Assembly: GCA_959604475.1 (NCBI GenBank)
Contig: CAUHBX010000082.1
Location: forward strand, 1-5,468
Reading direction: 5' to 3'
Length of the DNA: 5,468 bases
Source: an uncultured Eubacteriales bacterium
GTDB lineage: Bacteria > Bacillota > Clostridia > Lachnospirales > Anaerotignaceae
Below are positions 1-4,544 of this stretch, one piece after another. Each line of letters starts with the position of its first letter. Position 1 is the stretch's first letter. A model generated the notes under the pieces. It saw only the letters and a program-made list of their open reading frames with translations, was not told where the DNA came from and did no database searches. Position numbers and translations under genes: made by a program.

Positions 1-2
1 CC

Positions 3-221
3 ATAGAGCATGGCCTTGCCGAAAAGCTGCCGTTTTCCGGGGATAAGCTTCTGCCCGTAAAAAACACCAGAAAGCTTGGCAAAAAGGACATGATATACAA
101 CAATTACTGTCCCAACATAAGGATAGACTCTGAAACCTATGAGGTTTTTGTGGACAATGAGCTTATAACCTGCGACCCGGCAAAGACGCTTCCCCTTACA
201 CAGAAATATTTTTTCAGATGA
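3..221 (+). CDS. ureC: Urease alpha (catalytic) subunit, C-terminal 72 residues; 5' end outside window
   Basis: This is the tail of the catalytic urease subunit, which hydrolyses urea to ammonia and carbamate at a dinuclear nickel centre in the cytoplasm. The visible frame reads [22 protein letters not shown], then [12 protein letters not shown], then [20 protein letters not shown] and the end [10 protein letters not shown] before TGA at 219-221. It matches the UreC C-terminus closely: the KxDM segment, the (V/I)DxxTYEVxVDGELxTCxPA block and the final LPxxQxYFxF. The catalytic residues (nickel ligands, carbamylated lysine, active-site histidine) lie upstream and cannot be checked. The stop is 13 nt before ureF, so the genes are surely cotranscribed. 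There is no frameshift or early stop in the visible part. Confidence 0.95.
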   Translation: MEHGLAEKLPFSGDKLLPVKNTRKLGKKDMIYNNYCPNIRIDSETYEVFVDNELITCDPAKTLPLTQKYFFR

Positions 222-234
222 GAGGGGTGGTATT

Positions 235-885
235 ATGGAAGGTTCCGCCTGCATACAGCTTATTCACCTGTGCTCGGGAACATTTCCCATAGGGGCGTTC
301 AGCCATTCCTATGGATTTGAGTATATGGTGGAGGAGGGTAATATAAAGGGGCCTGAAGACTTTGAGAAGTATCTGAAGGGGCTTTTAAATAACGGCTTTG
401 GCAAAACGGATCTGCCTGTAATAAAGCTGGTCTACGAAAGCCCTGAAAGGTTTGAGGAGCTTGACACACTGTGCACAGCTCTGAAGCCAACTAAGGAAAT
501 CAGAAGCGCATCGCTTAAGACGGGCAGGGCGTTTATAAGGGTTTTCAGCAGTATGTATCCGGGCAGTTTGCCCGAGACAAAAAGTGGGCTTAATTACGCC
601 ACTGCCTTTGGCATTGCCTGCCGGCATCTTGAAATACCGCTGGATGACGCACTTGAGTGCTATACGGCCGGCACGCTGATTTCATACATACAGGCGGGGA
701 TAAAGCTAATACCGCTGAGCCAGACGGATGGGCAGATAATAATGAAAAACTGTTACGGAGAAATAGAAAAATGCGCCAAAAGCGCGGCCAAAATGAATGA
801 GGAGGACATGTTTTCCTTTACTCCGTTTACGGATATTTCCTCTATGCTCCACGAAAGGCAGTATTCCAGAATGTATATGTCTTAG
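235..885 (+). CDS. ureF: Urease accessory protein UreF
   Basis: UreF is an all-helical cytoplasmic accessory protein. It binds UreD on apo-urease and recruits UreG, gating its GTPase activity during nickel insertion. The protein has 216 residues, usual for the family. Visible motifs are FPIGAFSHSYGFE at residues 17-29 (the N-terminal UreF signature), RSASLKTGR at 90-98, the helix AGTLISYIQAGIKLIPLSQ around 145-163, and the conserved tail HERQYSRMYMS at 206-216, which resembles the YSRLFRS ending that contacts partner proteins. The ATG at 235 follows a G-rich ribosome binding site (AGAGGGG, 221-227). Here ureF directly follows ureC, where many operons have ureE. Function is assigned from family knowledge and context; the call is secure. 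Confidence 0.95.
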   Translation: MEGSACIQLIHLCSGTFPIGAFSHSYGFEYMVEEGNIKGPEDFEKYLKGLLNNGFGKTDLPVIKLVYESPERFEELDTLCTALKPTKEIRSASLKTGRAFIRVFSSMYPGSLPETKSGLNYATAFGIACRHLEIPLDDALECYTAGTLISYIQAGIKLIPLSQTDGQIIMKNCYGEIEKCAKSAAKMNEEDMFSFTPFTDISSMLHERQYSRMYMS

Positions 886-889
886 GAGG
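884..889 (+). promoter_or_regulatory. Ribosome binding site of ureD, overlapping the ureF stop codon
   Basis: A perfect AGGAGG shares bases with the TAG stop of ureF (883-885) and lies 7 nt before the ureD ATG at 897. The overlap suggests translational coupling of ureF and ureD, whose products bind each other. Confidence 0.85.
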
Positions 890-896
890 AGTAAAA

Positions 897-1718
897 ATGG
901 AGCCAAACGGAATTTTACATTTAGATTTTAAGAAAAACAGCTCCGGCAAAACCTATGTGGCAAAGCAGTTTTTCAAGCTTCCGCTGCAGGTGCTTCCGGC
1001 AAATACAATGGAGGACGGAGAGGCGTTTTTATACATTTTAAACCCAAGCAGCGGAATGCTGGAGGGTGATTTGTTTGACCTGAGGTTTTCCTTTACGGAC
1101 GGGGCCGAGGCGGTAATAACCACCCCGTCCTCAAACAAAATTTACCGCTCAAAGGGCGGCCCTGCCAGCCAGAGAGTAGCTATAGACGTGGCAGAGGGCT
1201 GTATTGCTGAATATTTGCCCGAGCACAGCGTACCCTATGCAAATTCACGTTTTTCACAGAAAAACATATACAGGGTTCAAAGCGGAGGCTTCCTTTTTTC
1301 ATGGGACACTATGGTGCCGGGAAGAATGTCAAGAGACGAGTGCTTTGACTTTGACTACTATATGTCTGATACGGAAATTTATTATGAAGAAAAGCTGGTT
1401 TTAAAGGATTGCCTGAAAATAGTTCCCGGTGATGATAGCTATAAGAGCGTAGGCTGCCTGGGTGACTATAGTATATTCCAGACAGCCTACGTGGTTGGAC
1501 AAAACATAACGGAGGAGCTGTCGGAAGAACTATACCAATATTTCATGGACAAGAAGGATGAGTTTAAGGGTGCAGCCTCGGCAGTGGACAAAAATCTGAT
1601 GGTTATTAAGGCGCTGTTTAAAACGACGCTTGAAATGTTTGACATCCAGAGGGATATTTGGGATTTTGTCAGGAGGAACACCTTGGATAAACCGTCGTTT
1701 CGTATACGAAAATACTAA
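897..1718 (+). CDS. ureD: Urease accessory protein UreD (UreH family)
   Basis: UreD (called UreH in Helicobacter) is the scaffold that binds apo-urease and, with UreF and UreG, passes nickel towards the active site. The protein has 273 residues, normal for the family. Visible family blocks are SSGMLEGD at 51-58 (equivalent of GGxxxGD), TTPSSNKIYRS at 75-85 (equivalent of TTQAATKVYRS), EYLPEHSVPYANSRFSQ at 105-121 (equivalent of EWLPQExIxFxxARF) and PGRMSRDE at 141-148. The tail is basic (RRNTLDKPSFRIRKY). The ATG at 897 is set by the strong AGGAGG 7 nt upstream. It starts 11 nt after ureF and ends 13 nt before ureE. The D gene sitting between F and E is an uncommon arrangement; the protein assignment is secure. 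Confidence 0.93.
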   Translation: MEPNGILHLDFKKNSSGKTYVAKQFFKLPLQVLPANTMEDGEAFLYILNPSSGMLEGDLFDLRFSFTDGAEAVITTPSSNKIYRSKGGPASQRVAIDVAEGCIAEYLPEHSVPYANSRFSQKNIYRVQSGGFLFSWDTMVPGRMSRDECFDFDYYMSDTEIYYEEKLVLKDCLKIVPGDDSYKSVGCLGDYSIFQTAYVVGQNITEELSEELYQYFMDKKDEFKGAASAVDKNLMVIKALFKTTLEMFDIQRDIWDFVRRNTLDKPSFRIRKY

Positions 1719-1723
1719 AGGAG
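1717..1723 (+). promoter_or_regulatory. Ribosome binding site that fixes the ureE start
   Basis: AAAGGAG overlaps the ureD stop (TAA, 1716-1718) and ends 8 nt before the ATG at 1732. This decides for the 153-residue UreE over an in-frame ATG at 1630, which lies inside ureD and would add 34 residues unlike UreE. Confidence 0.8.
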
Positions 1724-1731
1724 CGTGCAGG

Positions 1732-2193
1732 ATGATAATAAACAGGGTTATCGGTAATATGAATGAAAAAAAGCCGCAGGGCAAATTAATAGACAGAGTA
1801 TATTTTGAATGGTACGAACAGGAGAAGAAGCTGTTTAAGAAGGTGTCGGAATTTGGTCAAGAGCTGGGGATACAGCTTGAACAGCCGCTAAAAGACGGAG
1901 ACATCCTTTACGAGGACGACAAAAAGGTGATTGCCGCTGAGGTGCTTCCCGCACACCTTACACAGATAAGAGTTCAGACAATGGAAGAGATGGGAAGGCT
2001 TTGCTTTGAGCTTGGCAACAGGCATCTTTCGCTTTTGATAGAAAGCGGCCGTGTGACGGTGCCCTATGACGAGTCGACGTTTCTTTATCTTAAAAAGCTT
2101 GGCTTTGATGTGAAAAAAACTGAGGATAAATTTACAGGCTACACTGTATGCCACGCCCACGGAGGCGCTTCGGCGCACAGCCATACACATTAA
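1732..2193 (+). CDS. ureE: Urease accessory nickel metallochaperone UreE
   Basis: UreE is a dimeric cytoplasmic nickel chaperone that hands Ni(II) to the UreG/UreF/UreD complex. The protein has 153 residues. The N-terminal part (about 1-75) fits the UreE peptide-binding domain, including the [19 protein letters not shown] segment. The central domain carries GNRHLSLLI at 95-103, where His98 corresponds to the invariant dimer-interface nickel ligand of the GNRH motif. The C-terminus is metal-binding: [14 protein letters not shown] at 140-153, with one Cys and five His. This tail is moderate compared with the long polyhistidine tails of Klebsiella-type UreE but should still bind extra nickel. 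The start at 1732 is set by AAAGGAG. The stop TAA (2191-2193) overlaps the ribosome binding site of ureG, suggesting coupling. Confidence 0.94.
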   Translation: MIINRVIGNMNEKKPQGKLIDRVYFEWYEQEKKLFKKVSEFGQELGIQLEQPLKDGDILYEDDKKVIAAEVLPAHLTQIRVQTMEEMGRLCFELGNRHLSLLIESGRVTVPYDESTFLYLKKLGFDVKKTEDKFTGYTVCHAHGGASAHSHTH

Positions 2194-2199
2194 GGAGGG
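2192..2199 (+). promoter_or_regulatory. Ribosome binding site that fixes the ureG start
   Basis: AAGGAGGG overlaps the ureE stop codon and ends 5 nt before the ATG at 2205. It excludes an in-frame ATG at 2148 inside ureE, which would add 19 residues before the conserved UreG N-terminus. Confidence 0.8.
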
Positions 2200-2204
2200 A
2201 TTTT

Positions 2205-2813
2205 ATGTCTTATGTTAAAATAGGCGTAGGCGGACCCGTAGGCTCGGGAAAAACTGCGCTTATAGAAAGACTCACAAGAAAAATGCTTGGGGATTATTCC
2301 ATTTGCGTTATTACAAATGACATATATACCAAGGAGGACGCGGAGTTCCTTATCAAAAACTCTGCGCTTGACCCGGAAAGGATTATGGGTGTGGAAACAG
2401 GAGGGTGCCCGCATACGGCAATACGTGAGGACTGCAGTATGAACCTGGAGGCCATGGATGAGATGACCGAAAAATTTCCGGACGTACAGATTGTGTTCAT
2501 AGAAAGCGGCGGCGACAACCTTTCCGCTACATTCAGCCCTGATTTAGCCGACGCCACAATTTATGTCATAGATGTGGCGCAGGGAGAGAAAATTCCCAGA
2601 AAGGGCGGCCCTGGGGTTACCCGCTCCGACCTGCTTATTATTAACAAAACAGATTTGGCGCCTATGGTAGGGGCAAGCCTTGAGGTGATGGCCAGGGATT
2701 CCGAAAGAATGAGAAACGGAAGGGATTTTCTTTTTACAAACCTCAACGAGGGCAACAGCGTGGACTCAGTAATTAAGTGGATAAAAAGAAATGTGCTGTT
2801 TGAGGGCATATAA
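2205..2813 (+). CDS. ureG: Urease accessory GTPase UreG
   Basis: UreG is a SIMIBI-class GTPase whose nickel- and GTP-dependent dimer supplies energy and nickel for urease maturation. The 202 residues are the usual family length. In order: P-loop GPVGSGKT at 10-17; [12 protein letters not shown] at 38-49; [13 protein letters not shown] at 64-76 with the invariant Cys-Pro-His metal-binding motif at 68-70; the Walker B-like IESGGDNL at 99-106; and the guanine-specificity motif NKTD at 147-150. All key residues are intact. The start at 2205 gives the typical [17 protein letters not shown]-terminus. It is the last gene of the urease operon; a hairpin follows the stop by 2 nt. No nickel or urea transporter gene is seen after it. 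Confidence 0.97.
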   Translation: MSYVKIGVGGPVGSGKTALIERLTRKMLGDYSICVITNDIYTKEDAEFLIKNSALDPERIMGVETGGCPHTAIREDCSMNLEAMDEMTEKFPDVQIVFIESGGDNLSATFSPDLADATIYVIDVAQGEKIPRKGGPGVTRSDLLIINKTDLAPMVGASLEVMARDSERMRNGRDFLFTNLNEGNSVDSVIKWIKRNVLFEGI

Positions 2814-2815
2814 AA

Positions 2816-2847
2816 AAGGAGACGCATATTTAGATTTGCGTCTCCTT
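2816..2847. terminator. Bidirectional intrinsic terminator between ureG and the MATE gene
   Basis: A perfect 11-bp stem, AAGGAGACGCA (2816-2826) with TGCGTCTCCTT (2837-2847), closes a 10-nt loop. Read on the - strand, the right arm is followed at once by six T (complement of A 2812-2817, sharing two stem bases), a classic intrinsic terminator 6 nt after the MATE stop. On the + strand the hairpin follows ureG by 2 nt, but the downstream tract (CAATTATTATA) is weaker. It serves both convergent units and is probably stronger for the MATE transcript. Confidence 0.88.
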
Positions 2848-2853
2848 CAATTA

Positions 2854-4239
2854 TTATATCATCTGCTTTTTCTTCCAGCCTCTGAATTCTGTCAAGGCAA
2901 GCGCCAGAGAGAGTAAAAATGTAAGTGTATCCGCTATGGGCGCCGCTATGAGCGCTCCGTCAAGCCCTATTTCAGATGATAGCAGTAAGGAAAGCGGAAT
3001 AAGAAATACCGCCTGACGTGATAGTGGAATAAGAAGCGCCTTGGCCGGCTTACCTATTCCCTGGAAAAAGGCGCTTGTTACCATATGCAGGCCATAGAGG
3101 AAAAACGCTGCCATGAAAAGCTTAAAGCAATGTCTTGAACATTCAATATAAAGCGGGTCGCCAGATACGAAAAGGCTTCCGATTTGGCCCGGAAATACCT
3201 GATATATTATAAACCACAGTACGGAAACACTTAGGGCAATTGCTGCCGCCAGCCGGTAGGACTGCCTGACGCGGGCATAGTTTTCAGCGCCGAAATTGTA
3301 ACCGTTAATGGGGTGGGTTGCGGAGGAAACGCCTACAAACATCGAGTGGGCAATCTGGTAAACCTTCATCATCATTCCGTAAACGGATAGTGCAATGTCG
3401 CTGCCGTATACGCTTTTGGCGCCGTATATTGTCATAAGGTTATTCATTACTATCTGCACCGCGGCAGTCATTATTTGGGTGATGAGGCTTGGAAAGCCGA
3501 GTAAGAAAATTCTTTTGGACGTGTGCGCTGTCGGCTTCAGGTCACTTTTTTTAATATGTACGTTTTTAAGCTTCCATAAATATTTAAAACAGAGAAGCCC
3601 CGCCGCCACCTGACCGATTACCGTAGCTATTCCCGCGCCTAGAACGCCCATATGCAGAGGGAATATAAATATCGGGTCCAAAATCAGGTTGATTACTGCA
3701 CCGATAATCATGCATTTCATTGTATATTTGGGATTTCCGTCGGCACGTATAATCGCGGTCAGTGATGTGCCCAGCATAAGAAAGGGCAGTCCCCACACTA
3801 TAGTGCGTGTATACGAGAGGCATTCCTCAAATGCCGTGTCCGTAGCGCCGAAGAGGGTAACGATTTGTGAAGCGAACAGGCTGCATAAGACCGCAAGTAT
3901 AATACCGCCTGCAACAAGCAGGGTTACACAATGGCTTACTGTCCTGTCGGCCTCCTCCTGCTCCTTTCTTCCTAGGCACAGGCTTATGCCGGCGGCGCAG
4001 CCGTCTCCGATTAAAAGGCCGATTGCAGTGGCTATGATTGTGAGGGGGAAGGCAACGTTTGTGGCGGCCATCCCGGTAATGCCAACACCCTGCCCCACAA
4101 ATACCTGGTCAGCTATGTTGTAAAGATAGTTTACCATAAGCGTCAGCGCAGTCGGTACGGAGTATTTGGCAATAAGCCTTCCAATAGGCTCCGTCCCCAA
4201 AGGGTTTTGCAGTTCGCCGGCAGATTGAGTTTCGTTCAT
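2854..4239 (-). CDS. MATE-family efflux transporter (MepA-like), under FMN-type riboswitch control
   Basis: This is a multidrug and toxic compound extrusion (MATE) inner-membrane protein of 461 residues. MATE pumps export organic, often aromatic or cationic, compounds using a Na+ or H+ gradient. Hydrophobic segments fit 12 helices in two halves joined by a polar linker (KNVHIKKSDLKPTAHTSKR, 225-243). Family-like segments include SVPTALTLMVNYLYNIADQ at 27-45, IRADGNPKYTM at 164-174, NLILDPIFIFP at 184-194, HPINGYNFGAEN at 309-320 and FFQGIGKP at 391-398. The ATG at 4239 is 7 nt after GGAG (4250-4247). The gene appears monocistronic, with its own promoter, riboswitch leader and terminator. Substrate cannot be read from the sequence. 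The riboswitch suggests a flavin or flavin breakdown product (inference). Some MATE proteins do export flavins, for example the Shewanella FAD exporter Bfe. Confidence 0.93.
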   Translation of the reverse strand: MNETQSAGELQNPLGTEPIGRLIAKYSVPTALTLMVNYLYNIADQVFVGQGVGITGMAATNVAFPLTIIATAIGLLIGDGCAAGISLCLGRKEQEEADRTVSHCVTLLVAGGIILAVLCSLFASQIVTLFGATDTAFEECLSYTRTIVWGLPFLMLGTSLTAIIRADGNPKYTMKCMIIGAVINLILDPIFIFPLHMGVLGAGIATVIGQVAAGLLCFKYLWKLKNVHIKKSDLKPTAHTSKRIFLLGFPSLITQIMTAAVQIVMNNLMTIYGAKSVYGSDIALSVYGMMMKVYQIAHSMFVGVSSATHPINGYNFGAENYARVRQSYRLAAAIALSVSVLWFIIYQVFPGQIGSLFVSGDPLYIECSRHCFKLFMAAFFLYGLHMVTSAFFQGIGKPAKALLIPLSRQAVFLIPLSLLLSSEIGLDGALIAAPIADTLTFLLSLALALTEFRGWKKKQMI

Positions 4240-4244
4240 AAAAA

Positions 4245-4253
4245 TTCTCCTTT
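4245..4253 (-). promoter_or_regulatory. Ribosome binding site of the MATE gene
   Basis: On the - strand AAAGGAGAA lies just before the ATG at 4239, with 7 nt between GGAG and the start. It sits about 30 nt beyond the leader terminator's T tract and does not take part in the proposed riboswitch pairings. This points to control by transcription termination rather than by hiding the ribosome site. Confidence 0.85.
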
Positions 4254-4281
4254 CGTGCTATGATATTCCCGGAGGCTTTTC

Positions 4282-4331
4282 AAATAAAAAAGCACCCAGT
4301 TATCAGGACCGTATGGTCCGCCGCCGGATGC
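4282..4331 (-). terminator. Leader intrinsic terminator (riboswitch expression platform) upstream of the MATE gene
   Basis: On the - strand the arm GCATCCGG (4331-4324) pairs with CTGGGTGC (4299-4292) over 8 bp, including two G-U pairs. Between the arms is an internal hairpin, GGACC (4319-4315) with GGTCC (4310-4306), around an ATAC loop. Six T (4291-4286), one A and three more T follow. It lies between the aptamer and the MATE start, so it should stop transcription before the gene unless the left arm is captured by the antiterminator. Confidence 0.88.
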
Positions 4332-4370
4332 CGATTTTTATGTTCTACTTTTAGAGAAAACAGCATCCAG
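4324..4370 (-). promoter_or_regulatory. Antiterminator hairpin of the riboswitch expression platform
   Basis: On the - strand CTGGATGCTG (4370-4361) pairs with CGGCATCCGG (4333-4324) over 10 continuous bp, two of them G-U. It uses the whole left arm of the terminator, so the two structures exclude each other. The upstream arm is nearly identical to the terminator's right arm (CTGGATGC against CTGGGTGC), as expected of competing strands. A third pairing competes with it: the 3' strand of P1, GAGAAGAAAGC (4396-4386), with GCTGTTTTCTC (4364-4354), 10 of 11 positions with one A-G mismatch. Ligand-stabilised P1 would therefore free the antiterminator. Confidence 0.75.
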
Positions 4371-4386
4371 TCATAATGAATGAAAG

Positions 4387-4491
4387 CTTTCTTCTCCCGT
4401 CCAGACTTCCTGTTGGCTTCGGAAACTAACCGAATCAGCTTGCGCTTGCGGGCTTTACCGCCAGTAGAGAAAAACTCATTTACGAAGAAAG
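4387..4491 (-). promoter_or_regulatory. FMN riboswitch (RFN element) aptamer, variant subtype
   Basis: Read on the - strand this 105-nt element has the RFN order. P1 is CTTTCTTC (4491-4484) with GAAGAAAG (4394-4387), 8 bp. P2 is GAG/CTC with a TTTTT loop, running into CTACTGGCGG. P3 is closed by GCCCGC, then comes the CAAGC junction. P5 is GATTCGG...CCGAAGCC, followed by the P6 block ACAGGAAGTCTGGACGGGAG. In Fusobacterium aptamer numbering, A48 (4446), G62 (4436), A85 (4413), G98 (4401) and A99 (4400) are kept; these include the ring-stacking and ring-reading bases. Changed are G10 to U (4482), G11 to A (4481), G84 to A (4414), and loop 2 is 5 nt instead of 7. These losses, plus the MATE gene downstream, fit the rare variants that no longer recognise FMN. 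Family assignment is very sure; subtype fairly sure; ligand unknown. Confidence 0.92.
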
Positions 4492-4505
4492 GTTACTACA
4501 TCCTT

Positions 4506-4534
4506 AGACTAACACTCAAAAATAAAAGTGTCAA
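4506..4534 (-). promoter_or_regulatory. Predicted sigma-A-type promoter of the riboswitch-MATE unit
   Basis: On the - strand a perfect -35 box TTGACA (4534-4529) is followed after exactly 17 nt by TAGTCT (4511-4506), preceded by TG in the extended -10 position (4514-4513). Transcription would start near 4500, about 8 nt before P1 of the aptamer, so the transcript would be essentially riboswitch-first. The -10 box itself matches the consensus at only 3 of 6 positions. It starts 10 nt after the dGTPase stop codon. Confidence 0.6.
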
Positions 4535-4544
4535 GACGAAAGAA

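Noticed and set aside
2148..2190. Repeated CAC/CAT-rich stretch as a possible repeat element
   Set aside because: It encodes the histidine-rich metal-binding tail of UreE ([14 protein letters not shown]) and needs no other explanation.
1630..2193. Longer UreE starting inside ureD
   Set aside because: The ATG at 1732 has a well-placed AAAGGAG and gives the normal UreE N-terminus; the extra 34 residues are just ureD read in another frame.
2148..2813. Longer UreG starting inside ureE
   Set aside because: The added residues are arginine-rich shadow of the UreE histidine tail; the ATG at 2205 with AAGGAGGG gives the canonical UreG start.
3689..4123. 144-codon open frame on the + strand inside the MATE gene
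   Set aside because: It is antisense to a well-supported membrane protein gene, lacks a ribosome binding site and resembles no family I recognise.
4387..4491. Reading the leader as an ordinary FMN riboswitch controlling riboflavin uptake or synthesis
   Set aside because: The downstream gene is a MATE efflux protein, not ribU, ribD or a related gene, and conserved phosphate-side nucleotides are changed.
4510..4530. Possible terminator for the dGTPase gene (- strand ACACT...AGTGT hairpin)
   Set aside because: The stem is only 5-6 bp with a large A/T loop and no T tract after it; the same bases form a better promoter.
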